From Candidatus Desulfaltia bathyphila (GTDB taxonomy: Bacteria; Desulfobacterota; Desulfobacteria; Desulfobacterales; ETH-SRB1), in the NCBI GenBank assembly GCA_014381545.1, contig JACNLL010000026.1:1-57779 (forward strand): a stretch of 57,779 bases of DNA. The letters run 5' to 3'. Made by a program: the position numbers and the translations under genes. The stretch's first letter is position 1; every line of letters starts with the position of its first letter. The notes under the pieces were generated by a model that ran no database searches, was not told the origin of the DNA, and saw only the letters and a program-made list of their open reading frames with translations. Positions 1-8,139 of the stretch are shown here, piece after piece.

Positions 1-2
1 TC

Positions 3-632
3 GGAATACTGAATAACCAGATCAATTTAGGCGGCCTCGGGAAGGTAGTGGCATGCTGGATCGGAACTCCCACAGGCGCAGTAATTGTATCCATCCCTCT
101 CTACTATGCGGTGGCGGCAATATATAATAAACTTCACCTGAGTGTCTTCAGGTCGGACAGCATGCTTCGCTTTGGCCTGGTTGCTGCCGGGTCATATGGC
201 GCCTATGCCCTGGGAGCCAATAACGTAGCCAATGTAACAGCCGTTTTTGTTGGCGCCGGGCTCATAACAGTATTTCTTGCCACTCTTATTGGAGGGGTCA
301 GTATTGCCCTGGGCATTATAACATACAGCAAGCCGGTTATGGAGACAGTGGGCAAAAAACTTGTGAAGCTTGATCCGTTCTCGGCTTTTGTAGTGGTTCT
401 GGCTGGGGCTATTACAGTGCATATCTATACCATTATCGGTGTTCCTGTCTCAACATCTCAGGCTGTGATCGGAGCAGTGATCGGCATCGGCATCGTAAAA
501 GGCGCTCACACTGTCAGCAAAAAAACACTGAAAAATATTCTCCTGGCATGGATTCTTACCCCTGTTGTAGCCTGCTTTATTGCCCTGGTTATCGATTTTG
601 CATATAATTTACATTACATCCCGCCACAATAA
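3..632 (+). CDS. PiT-family inorganic phosphate permease, C-terminal part (5' cut by window edge)
   Basis: Integral membrane permease expected to move inorganic phosphate with a cation across the inner membrane. The track starts at a GTG (48), but the same frame is open to the window edge and reads as family sequence (NNQINLGGLGKVV before CWIGTPTGA), so the gene begins outside the window. The visible part has several hydrophobic segments and the PiT C-terminal signature region 'GVPVSTSQAVIGAVIGIG' near the end. It ends in a short hydrophobic tail at TAA 632. The ion specificity cannot be decided from this part; sulfate-type use of the family is an alternative. Confidence 0.85.
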   Translation, partial: GILNNQINLGGLGKVVACWIGTPTGAVIVSIPLYYAVAAIYNKLHLSVFRSDSMLRFGLVAAGSYGAYALGANNVANVTAVFVGAGLITVFLATLIGGVSIALGIITYSKPVMETVGKKLVKLDPFSAFVVVLAGAITVHIYTIIGVPVSTSQAVIGAVIGIGIVKGAHTVSKKTLKNILLAWILTPVVACFIALVIDFAYNLHYIPPQ

Positions 633-637
633 AAACA

Positions 638-660
638 GGTGTTAGGTGTTAGGTGTTAAG
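638..660. repeat. Short heptamer repeat (GTGTTAG)n
   Basis: Three consecutive GGTGTTA units lie between the permease stop and the amidohydrolase start. The same word family recurs at 44860-44943 and, on the other strand, at about 57527-57546. The track ORF at 646 begins inside this repeat, which is a reason to prefer the later ATG at 688. Confidence 0.75.
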
Positions 661-687
661 CAAAAAAAGCAGCATAAAACAAACAAA

Positions 688-1545
688 ATGATTATAGATT
701 TTCATACACACATTTTCCCAAAAGAGATACGTAAAAACAGGGAAAAATATTTCCAGTCAGAACCTGCTTTCGAGCTTTTGTATGGCAGAACTGGATCAAA
801 ACTGGCCGGAGTCGGTGAACTGATTGATTCAATGGACAGCCGAGATGTGGATAGATCTGTAATCTTCGGCTTTCCCTGGAAAAATTCAGATACATTTAAA
901 AAACATAATGATTATATCATTAAATCAACAGAAAGATACCCCGGCCGCCTTACAGGTTTCTGCTGTGTTGATATATTCAGCAGGGAAGCAATACCGGAAG
1001 TTATGCGGTGTCTTGAAAGCGGGCTTTCAGGTGTAGGAGAGCTTGCCCTTTATGAATCCAGCCATGAATCCGGCATTGATGAAGAATCCATAAACAGGCT
1101 GGAGCCTGTCATGGAAATCTGCCTTGATAAAAACCTTCCTGTTTTAATCCATACCAATGAGCCTATAGGCCATCAATATCCTGGCAAAACTCCAAACACT
1201 TTCAGGCAGATTTACAGACTGATAACAAAGTTTCCGGAAAACAAAATTGTTTTAGCCCACTGGGGCGGTGGGATATTCTTTTTCAGTCTTCTTAAAAAGG
1301 AAGTAAAAGAGAGCTTTAATAACGTATATTTTGACACAGCAGCGTCCCCTTTTCTTTATGATGCAAAGATATACAGGATTGCAATTAATGTCCTGGGACA
1401 GGACAGGATTATCTTTGGAAGCGACTTTCCGCTTTTAACACCGGCAAGATATTTCAAGGAGCTTGAGCGAGCCGGACTTACAAAAAGCGAAATCGACTCT
1501 ATTTGCGGAAAAAACGCAGCAAGGTTGCTTAATGTTTTATTTTGA
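688..1545 (+). CDS. Amidohydrolase-family (TIM-barrel) metal-dependent hydrolase
   Basis: Predicted cytoplasmic hydrolase or decarboxylase of the amidohydrolase_2 type, about 285 residues, the usual size. The N-terminal 'DFHTH' supplies the HxH metal ligands. 'LIHTNEP' and 'LAHWGGG' give later histidines, and 'FGSDFP' near the end gives the conserved aspartate. I start at ATG 688 because the upstream codons of the track ORF are intergenic repeat and the family normally starts right before the HxH motif. The stop overlaps the convergent MscS gene by 9 bp. The substrate is unknown and the neighbours give no clue. Confidence 0.8.
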   Translation: MIIDFHTHIFPKEIRKNREKYFQSEPAFELLYGRTGSKLAGVGELIDSMDSRDVDRSVIFGFPWKNSDTFKKHNDYIIKSTERYPGRLTGFCCVDIFSREAIPEVMRCLESGLSGVGELALYESSHESGIDEESINRLEPVMEICLDKNLPVLIHTNEPIGHQYPGKTPNTFRQIYRLITKFPENKIVLAHWGGGIFFFSLLKKEVKESFNNVYFDTAASPFLYDAKIYRIAINVLGQDRIIFGSDFPLLTPARYFKELERAGLTKSEIDSICGKNAARLLNVLF

Positions 1546-2673
1546 CGTGTCCGGAGGAACAAATACTTCCGGCTTTTCGGTCGGCAATGTCTCAACGTAA
1601 AGTGACTGGCTGGGAAATGCAAAGGATGTTCCCGACCCTTCAACAATTTCCTTAATCCTGTAAGCCAGAGTTTCCTTTATCTCCAACCATCTACCCCATT
1701 CAATTGTTTTGGTAAAGCAATAGACCATAATGTCAATCGAAGAATCGCTGAATCTGTCAATTCGCACAAACATCGGGGCATTGGGAGGCTTTGCAAAATC
1801 ATCACCTTCTAAAATGTACTGCTCAATTGAATCTCGAATCTGCCTGAGCTGCTTGACTGTTGTTCGATACTCCACACCGATTATCCAATAAATCCGCCTG
1901 TAAGTCATAGAACTGAAATTTACCACCGAATGATCGGAAAGCTGTGAGTTCGGCACAAAAACCGGCGCTTTATCAAAACGACGAACCACAGTGGACCTAA
2001 AACCTATGGTCTCGACCGTACCCTCAACCACACCATCAACACGTATCCAATCGCCGATATTGAACCTTTTTTCTGCAATAATAAGAATGCCTGAAATCAG
2101 ATTTTTAAACATGTCCTGGGCGCCAAGCGCAACAGCCACACCAAGCAGCCCCACTCCGGCAATAATCGGCCCAATTTTTATTCCCCAGATTTCAAGTATG
2201 GTTGCCGCTCCAATGAAGATAAAAACCGCCCTGATTGCCTTTAACAACCAATCCACCATTGAGGATGTAAAAATGTTTTCGAGTTGTTTTAACAGGAAGG
2301 AAAGCGGTTCAACTATATTTACAAGCCCCCAAAAAATTACAAATACAATAAGAGATCGGATTAACTTATCGGCGATTATCTCTATCCCCCCTTCCAAAGA
2401 AAGATATTCGACAGCAAAAAAAAGGCCTAAAACAACCGGGATAAATTTAACCGGTCTTTCGAGAGCTTTTAAGACATTATCGTCAATAGCGGTTTTAGTT
2501 GCTTTTGTTAATGCCTTGAGTCTGCTAAGAACAAATTTGGCAAATAATCCGCGCAAAAGAATAAAAGCAAAAAAAATCAAGATGGCTATAACCAATCTGC
2601 CCATATCGATCCCCAGCAGCCCGTTTTCCCATACATCGATTACCAAAAACCAAAATTGCTTAAGTTTATCCAT
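1537..2673 (-). CDS. MscS-family mechanosensitive channel
   Basis: Small-conductance mechanosensitive channel of the inner membrane, about 378 residues. It has several N-terminal hydrophobic helices, then the pore-lining TM3 and beta domain ('GVGLLGVAVALGAQDMFKNLISGILI', 'FNIGDWIRVDGVVEGTVETIGFRST') typical of MscS. I choose ATG 2673 because GGAG sits 6 nt upstream; the track start at 2715 would enter the gap to the upstream YkgJ gene. It lies 31 bp after that gene on the same strand, so they may be cotranscribed. A second, different MscS is at 12461. Confidence 0.88.
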   Translation of the reverse strand: MDKLKQFWFLVIDVWENGLLGIDMGRLVIAILIFFAFILLRGLFAKFVLSRLKALTKATKTAIDDNVLKALERPVKFIPVVLGLFFAVEYLSLEGGIEIIADKLIRSLIVFVIFWGLVNIVEPLSFLLKQLENIFTSSMVDWLLKAIRAVFIFIGAATILEIWGIKIGPIIAGVGLLGVAVALGAQDMFKNLISGILIIAEKRFNIGDWIRVDGVVEGTVETIGFRSTVVRRFDKAPVFVPNSQLSDHSVVNFSSMTYRRIYWIIGVEYRTTVKQLRQIRDSIEQYILEGDDFAKPPNAPMFVRIDRFSDSSIDIMVYCFTKTIEWGRWLEIKETLAYRIKEIVEGSGTSFAFPSQSLYVETLPTEKPEVFVPPDTSK

Positions 2674-2704
2674 GATATTCTCCAAAATTTTATGCCCTAT
2701 TTTT

Positions 2705-3394
2705 TTATTCTTCACTCCCGGCCGATAAAATCGCCTGCAGGATTGGTTGAATTTTAAGCCGGTGTTCAGGTGGTATCATCAAGGCCGGTATGGATCGGTT
2801 TGATATCAGGTTGTTTTCCGCGCAATTTGAGACACCATCTCTGTAGTTCTGGCGGGCTTCACTTGATTCAAAATAAAGCAGCACATCAATCAGATTTCCA
2901 GAACAACCCTGCGAATCAATATGTTCAATATACTGTAAAAATATATTGTTTACACTAAGAATAAACTCATCAACCTTGGCATAACCTTTTTCACTGCAAC
3001 TGTGTTTTGAAACAAAGCATCTGCATCCAAACGGTCTGACCTTATAAACCGGACATTGTCTGTCTGTTAAAATCGGGCACTCTCCCCAAGAATAACAGCT
3101 CTTTTCATCCGGGATATCCTTTTCAGCAATGGATAATTCAGCAAGCAAGTTTGTGGTTATGCTGGGCTGAAATCGCCTTTTATGCAAATCTTTCTGAATA
3201 ATATCAAACAAATACGCTTTTCCATCCGATATTAAACAATCAACAATCCTGTATCCCTCAAGGGTCGTCAATGTGACATTCCGGGTGCAACAAGTATAAC
3301 AATATTTTTTGCATGCCACGTCCAGGTTGCCGGCAAAATCATCATAAATTTTATAAATTTTCTCCAGAACATCCAGTTTTTTATTTAAGTCCAT
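2705..3394 (-). CDS. YkgJ-family cysteine-cluster protein
   Basis: Small soluble protein with the YkgJ/Fli-type cysteine cluster predicted to bind zinc or iron. Visible cysteines fall in 'CKKYCYTCC' near the N terminus, then 'WGECPILTDRQCPVYKVRPFGCRCF', which matches the family's C..CC...CP.Y..RP..CR order. The track begins at a TTG (3415); ATG 3394 has GGA about 7 nt upstream and is preferred. The function of the family is not established. It precedes the MscS gene on the same strand. Confidence 0.75.
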   Translation of the reverse strand: MDLNKKLDVLEKIYKIYDDFAGNLDVACKKYCYTCCTRNVTLTTLEGYRIVDCLISDGKAYLFDIIQKDLHKRRFQPSITTNLLAELSIAEKDIPDEKSCYSWGECPILTDRQCPVYKVRPFGCRCFVSKHSCSEKGYAKVDEFILSVNNIFLQYIEHIDSQGCSGNLIDVLLYFESSEARQNYRDGVSNCAENNLISNRSIPALMIPPEHRLKIQPILQAILSAGSEE

Positions 3395-3463
3395 TTGCAG
3401 TCCTATAATATTCAAACTCTCTGCTTAAAGAGCTTGACTTGAGATGAACCACTGAGTAATTTT

Positions 3464-3482
3464 GATGGTATCTTAAAAAGTC
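3464..3482. repeat. Isolated degenerate copy of the TCGTAAAAAGTC terminal repeat
   Basis: GATGGTATCTTAAAAAGTC differs at a few bases from the left ends of the palindromic elements at 13657 and 38781. No matching right end is visible nearby, so this may be a decayed remnant. The rest of the 3395-3545 gap holds only a short TTAACAC-like word (3496-3516) and the DUF362 ribosome binding site. Confidence 0.4.
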
Positions 3483-3545
3483 TAATTCATCCTCTTAACA
3501 CGAGGCACTTAACACTTTTTTTAAAAACATTATACGAAGGATATT

Positions 3546-4652
3546 ATGAAAAGCAAAGTCTATTTTATCGATCTAAGGGCCGGTTATAAGGAAAATCTGC
3601 CCCAAAAGATCGCAAGGCTTCTTAAAACAGCCGGCATTTTAAAAATTATCAAAAAAAGAGACCTTGTCGCAGTCAAGCTCCATTTCGGAGAGTCAGGCAA
3701 TACAGCCTTTATCCGGCCTGTATATATTCGAAAGATAGTGGAAACCTTAAAAGGGATCGGCAGCATACCGTTTCTGACAGATTGCAACACACTTTACGCC
3801 GGCACGCGAAGCGATGCTCCTAATCATCATGCAACAGCTATCTCCAACGGTTTTGCCTATTCTGTGATAAATGCTCCCGTTATTATTGCAGATGGTTTAA
3901 GGGGACAAAGTGAGACCTGTGTCACTATAAATCAGAAGAATTTTAATAAGGTTTATATCGGATCTGAAATTATCCATGCGGATTCTCTGTTATCGGCGGC
4001 CCATTTCAAAGGTCATGAACTTTCCGGTTTTGGAGGAACCATAAAAAACCTGGGCATGGGATGCGCTTCACGAAGGGGAAAGCTGGCCCAGCATTCAACC
4101 GTAGCGCCAAAAGTGAAAAGAAAAAAATGCGCCGGCTGCGGTGACTGCACAGATCACTGCTCCCAACAGGCCATTTCACTGGCTAAAGAAAAGGCCGTTA
4201 TTGATCAAAAAAAGTGTATCGGATGCGGAGAATGTATAATTATTTGTCCCAACGGCGCAATACAGATCCAGTGGAATCAGGACATACCGGTTTTTATGGA
4301 AAATATGGTCGAATACACAATGGGTGTTTTACAAAACAAGAAAGACAGGGCATTATTTATAAATTTTATCACCGATGTTTCGCCGGCATGCGATTGTATG
4401 GATCATAACGATGCGCCGATTGTCAGGGATATAGGGATGGTTGCCTCAAATGACCCTGTTGCCATTGACCAGGCCTCTGTAGATCTTGTCAACAGTGAGC
4501 AAGCCCTTCCGGGGTCATGCCTTAAAACAAACATAAAATCCGGCGAAGACAAGTTCAGAGGGATCTATCCTGAAGTGGATTGGGAAATCCAGCTGGAATA
4601 TGCTGAAAAGGTGAAACTTGGAAGCCGCAATTATGAGCTGGTCTCACTTTAG
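3546..4652 (+). CDS. DUF362 domain protein with two [4Fe-4S] clusters
   Basis: Protein of 368 residues combining a DUF362 domain (N-terminal two thirds, with 'VAVKLHFGESGN' and 'HFKGHELSGFGGTIKNLGMGC') with an inserted pair of ferredoxin motifs, CAGCGDCTDHCSQQA and CIGCGECIIICPNGA. The domain continues afterwards ('DPVAIDQASVDLVN'). This layout is common in strict anaerobes, where the protein is usually annotated as ferredoxin-like and its role is unknown. AAGG precedes the ATG. It is a single gene, followed by a possible terminator. Confidence 0.82.
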   Translation: MKSKVYFIDLRAGYKENLPQKIARLLKTAGILKIIKKRDLVAVKLHFGESGNTAFIRPVYIRKIVETLKGIGSIPFLTDCNTLYAGTRSDAPNHHATAISNGFAYSVINAPVIIADGLRGQSETCVTINQKNFNKVYIGSEIIHADSLLSAAHFKGHELSGFGGTIKNLGMGCASRRGKLAQHSTVAPKVKRKKCAGCGDCTDHCSQQAISLAKEKAVIDQKKCIGCGECIIICPNGAIQIQWNQDIPVFMENMVEYTMGVLQNKKDRALFINFITDVSPACDCMDHNDAPIVRDIGMVASNDPVAIDQASVDLVNSEQALPGSCLKTNIKSGEDKFRGIYPEVDWEIQLEYAEKVKLGSRNYELVSL

Positions 4653-4654
4653 GT

Positions 4655-4679
4655 AGCCGTTCACGGCTTAGGTTTTTTT
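4655..4679 (+). terminator. Candidate Rho-independent terminator after the DUF362 gene
   Basis: AGCCG-TTCA-CGGCT stem-loop starting 3 bp after the stop codon, followed by TAGG and seven T residues. The stem is short (5 GC-rich pairs), so the call is moderate. Confidence 0.45.
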
Positions 4680-4730
4680 ACCAAACCATCAACTTTACCT
4701 AAATTATGAAACAAAACACTAATGTTTAGA

Positions 4731-4760
4731 TTGACATATCAGATCAATATTAGATATAAA
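4731..4760 (+). promoter_or_regulatory. Candidate sigma70-type promoter for ppsA
   Basis: TTGACA at 4731 and TATAAA at 4755 are separated by 18 bp, about 125 bp upstream of the ppsA start. The remainder of the 234-bp gap is AT-rich with no gene seen. Confidence 0.45.
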
Positions 4761-4886
4761 ATTTTGTTGGCTGTTGACTTTTTGCCGTCGGTTTAATATT
4801 TTATTTTTCGTGCAAGTTTGATGAATTCGTAAAAAATACAAGGTGTTACTTTAACCAATTACAAGAGGGTGCGAAGGAGAAAAAGG

Positions 4887-7334
4887 ATGGCAGAAAAACA
4901 TGATAAGGCATTGATTCTCTGGTTTGATGATATTTCTATCGAGGATATCCCCATGGTTGGCGGGAAAAACGCTTCACTTGGGGAGATGTATCAAAAACTT
5001 ACTTCCAAAGGTGTGACTGTGCCGCACGGCTTTGCAATCACCGCATATGCATATCAGTACCTTCTTAAATCAGCAGGCATAGAAGATGGCATAAAGGATG
5101 CGCTGGCCGGACTGGACACCCATGACATGAAAAATCTCCAGGAACGGGGCAAAAAGGCCAGAAATATCATCCGCTCTGCCGAGTTCCCGGACGATCTCCG
5201 GCAGGCTATTGTTGAATCATACAAAAAAATGGAAGAAGAATACGGCGCCGATGTAGATGTGGCTGTCCGGTCCTCCGCCACGGCAGAGGATCTGCCTGAC
5301 GCTTCCTTTGCGGGCCAGCAGGAAACCTTCCTGAATGTCCGGGGCCCTGACGATTTGATTGACAACTGCCGGAAATGTTTTGCCAGCCTGTTCACAAACC
5401 GCGCCATTTCATACAGACACGACAAGGGGTTTGGTCAGTTTGACGTATATCTCTCCATTGCAGTTCAAAAGATGATCCGAAGCGATTCCGCGTCTGCCGG
5501 AGTTATATTCTCCATTGACACTGAAAGCGGTTTTAAGGATGCGGTCTTTATTACCGCTTCATGGGGACTCGGGGAAAACGTGGTGCAGGGAGCTGTTAAT
5601 CCTGATGAATATTATGTCTTTAAACCCACCTTAAAAAATGCCAAATGTCCTATAGTCGGCAAAAGGGTGGGAAGTAAAAAAATCAAGATGATATATAATA
5701 CATCCGGAGGCGGCAAGGAGCCGGTCAAGAATATTGATACCACACTAGAAGAACGGGGAAGCTATGTAATAAATGATGATGAAATCATTCAGCTTGCCAA
5801 ATGGGCCTGCATTATCGAAGATCATTATGAAAAAGCCATGGACATTGAATGGGCAAAAGACGGTGATGGCGTTAATGTCGGCACTGGCGAGCTTTTCATC
5901 CTCCAGGCAAGGCCCGAGACCGTTCATTCACAAAGCACAAAAAATGTCCTGGAAACCTATGTGCTCAAGGAAACCGGCAATGTTATTATAACCGGACAGG
6001 CTGTGGGAACCAAGATCGGCCAGGGCAGAGCCCATATTATTGAAGATACCGCACACATACATAAATTCAAGAAAGGGGAAATTCTGGTTACAGACATGAC
6101 AGATCCTGACTGGGAGCCGATAATGAAGATTGCCGGCGCTATTGTCACCAACAGGGGCGGGCGAACCTGCCATGCTGCAATCATCTCTCGTGAGCTGGGA
6201 ATTCCGTGCGTAATAGGCACTGTGAATGGATCTGAGGTTATTAAAACCGGCACAGACATTACTGTTTCCTGCGCAGAAGGTGAAACAGCCAATATATATG
6301 AAGGGCTTTTAAAATTCAAAATAGATAAACTCGATCTTGATAAAGTGCCTGCAACCAAAACAATGATCATGATGAATGTCGGAATCCCGGAAAAGGCCTT
6401 TAGCGAATGCCAGATTCCCAATGAAGGTGTGGGGCTTGCGAGAGAAGAATTTATTATCAATTCACATATCGGAATTCATCCGCTGGCCCTGTATTACTTT
6501 GATGATCTCAAAGCCAAAGCCGCTGCCGGCGACGCTGAAATAGCTGAAATTGTAAAAAAGATCAAAGCGCAAACCACGGCTTACCCTGATGACAAAAAAC
6601 AGTTTTTTATTGACAAACTCGCCGAAGGCGTTGGCCGTATCGGCGCAGGCTTCTACCCCAAGGACGTAATTGTCCGGCTGTCGGATTTTAAAAGCAACGA
6701 ATATGCAAATTTAATCGGCGGAACCTTATATGAACCTGAAGAAAGCAATCCCATGATAGGCTGGCGGGGGGCTTCCCGTTATTATGACGAAAAATACAAG
6801 CCTGCTTTTGAACTCGAATGCATGGCTTTGCTCAAGGCGCGCAATGATATGGGGCTAACCAACATCAAATTGATGGTGCCGTTCTGCAGGACTCCTGAAG
6901 AGGGACGCAAGGTAATTGAGGTTATGAAGGAATTCGGACTTGTTCAGGGTGAAAATGATCTTGAAGTCTATGTGATGTGCGAGATACCGAGCAACGTGAT
7001 CTCAGCAGATGCCTTCTTCGATGTCTTCGACGGGTTCTCCATCGGCTCCAACGACTTAACCCAGCTTACCCTGGGACTGGATCGTGATTCAGATCTTGTT
7101 GCCCATATATTTGACGAGCGAAACGAGGCTGTTAAAACCATGGTGCGCATGGTAATTGATGTAGCCAAACGCCGGGGCAAAAAGATCGGGATATGCGGCC
7201 AGGCTCCAAGTGATTTTCCGGAATTTGCCACGTTCCTCGTTGAATGCGGCATCGATTCCATGAGCCTGATCCCTGATACTGTTATTAAAACAAGGCTGGC
7301 GGTGGCAGCAAAAGAAAAAGAATTAGGGATATAG
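4887..7334 (+). CDS. ppsA: Phosphoenolpyruvate synthase
   Basis: Converts pyruvate plus ATP to PEP, AMP and phosphate in the cytoplasm, the gluconeogenic entry for carbon fixed as acetyl-CoA and pyruvate. The 815 residues carry the N-terminal ATP-grasp nucleotide domain ('VGGKNASLGEM', 'VRSSATAEDLPDASFAGQQET'). The swivelling domain has the phosphorylated histidine in 'GGRTCHAAIISRELG' (His429 in this numbering). The C-terminal PEP/pyruvate barrel has 'SIGSNDLTQLTLGLDRDS' and 'GICGQAPSDFPEF'. Length is normal. I start at ATG 4887, with AAGGAG 7 nt upstream, rather than the GTG at 4869. Pyruvate phosphate dikinase is less likely, as the order and length fit PpsA. Confidence 0.95.
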   Translation: MAEKHDKALILWFDDISIEDIPMVGGKNASLGEMYQKLTSKGVTVPHGFAITAYAYQYLLKSAGIEDGIKDALAGLDTHDMKNLQERGKKARNIIRSAEFPDDLRQAIVESYKKMEEEYGADVDVAVRSSATAEDLPDASFAGQQETFLNVRGPDDLIDNCRKCFASLFTNRAISYRHDKGFGQFDVYLSIAVQKMIRSDSASAGVIFSIDTESGFKDAVFITASWGLGENVVQGAVNPDEYYVFKPTLKNAKCPIVGKRVGSKKIKMIYNTSGGGKEPVKNIDTTLEERGSYVINDDEIIQLAKWACIIEDHYEKAMDIEWAKDGDGVNVGTGELFILQARPETVHSQSTKNVLETYVLKETGNVIITGQAVGTKIGQGRAHIIEDTAHIHKFKKGEILVTDMTDPDWEPIMKIAGAIVTNRGGRTCHAAIISRELGIPCVIGTVNGSEVIKTGTDITVSCAEGETANIYEGLLKFKIDKLDLDKVPATKTMIMMNVGIPEKAFSECQIPNEGVGLAREEFIINSHIGIHPLALYYFDDLKAKAAAGDAEIAEIVKKIKAQTTAYPDDKKQFFIDKLAEGVGRIGAGFYPKDVIVRLSDFKSNEYANLIGGTLYEPEESNPMIGWRGASRYYDEKYKPAFELECMALLKARNDMGLTNIKLMVPFCRTPEEGRKVIEVMKEFGLVQGENDLEVYVMCEIPSNVISADAFFDVFDGFSIGSNDLTQLTLGLDRDSDLVAHIFDERNEAVKTMVRMVIDVAKRRGKKIGICGQAPSDFPEFATFLVECGIDSMSLIPDTVIKTRLAVAAKEKELGI

Positions 7335-7425
7335 AAAAGTTGACCAGCCTTCCAGCCTCTGAACCGTGAACTGTACTTACTTCTTAACTCTTCTCTTTTT
7401 GCCGGGAGTAAGCCTGATTCCCTTT

Positions 7426-7934
7426 TCATATACTTTGATTAAAACCGGTCTCTTCAGCTCCGCTGTCCGCAGTCTGCCACGGATACATAGCTCCCTCGTA
7501 ACCGTTTTGAGCGGCATATCTTTTTGCGTCATTCAGACGGTTGTACCTGTACATGAGAAGCGCCCGGGTGATTTCCGGAAAACGGAAATTATAAAAAGGC
7601 AGTATATAAAGTTCATCCCAGAAAATATGCCCCCTGTATGCTTCACCGTGAAGCCCCCGCGCGGGCATTCCAGCATCAATAACTGTGTTGTGAGGGGATG
7701 CCGTAACCAGCAGGTGATAAATATGCAAACGCGTGGTTTTTTGCACAAACCTGTCACCGCTGATCCTAATGTCGGCTCTATCCCAGAGAGATTTCAAGGT
7801 ATGTTTTCCTTCTCGGCGTTTTTTTTAAGAAAGCCATTAAACATGCTTTCCCAGGCCAGCGCATGCACACGGGCCGTCCCTGTTATAACGCCGTCCAGAT
7901 CAAAAATAACACCTTTCATTTTTGTTAAGGCCAT
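7426..7934 (-). pseudogene. Collapsed HAD / GH65 phosphorylase fusion gene (internal deletion)
   Basis: Two fragments of one gene type lie head to tail on the minus strand. The first (ATG 7934, AGGAAGGA upstream) is the start of a beta-phosphoglucomutase-like HAD protein, '[24 protein letters not shown]', ending at a stop near 7794. The second, in another frame (7426-7797), is an internal piece of a glycoside hydrolase family 65 phosphorylase, with 'ASPHN', '[17 protein letters not shown]' and '[10 protein letters not shown]'. It stops before the catalytic half. HAD-GH65 fusions exist as single long proteins, so I read this as a gene that lost most of its interior and its 3' end. It lies next to a HAD trehalose-phosphatase-like gene, so a disaccharide pathway may have decayed here. 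Confidence 0.75.
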
Positions 7935-7994
7935 TACATCCTTCCTTTTTTCCATATTTCCGCTATATAGTGCCTGAACAAAAACCCCACTTTT

Positions 7995-8073
7995 TGTCAT
8001 TTCGACCAAAGGGAGAAATCTTAAATTTCAATATTAACAATAGGCTAAGATTTCTCGCTCCGCTCGAAATGAC
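7995..8073. repeat. Palindromic repeat (GTCATTTCGA...AGAAATCTTA)
   Basis: Left arm 7995-8023 and right arm 8045-8073 are near reverse complements (TGTCATTTCGACC..AGAAATCTTA against TAAGATTTCTCG..CGAAATGACA), forming a hairpin with a 21-nt loop. A second small hairpin, GTAGCC-TAT-GGCTAC, follows at about 8094-8108. Arms of this type are common dispersed palindromes in anaerobic bacterial genomes. The remainder of 7935-8139 has no gene. Confidence 0.8.
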
Positions 8074-8139
8074 AGCTGCAGACTTCGCCATAGTAGCCTA
8101 TGGCTACGACGGCTGAATTGGATAGTTTTCATTCAGACG

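Noticed and set aside
1991-2728. 245-residue plus-strand ORF opposite the MscS gene
   Set aside because: Low-complexity Ser/Thr/Pro-rich shadow of the MscS reading frame.
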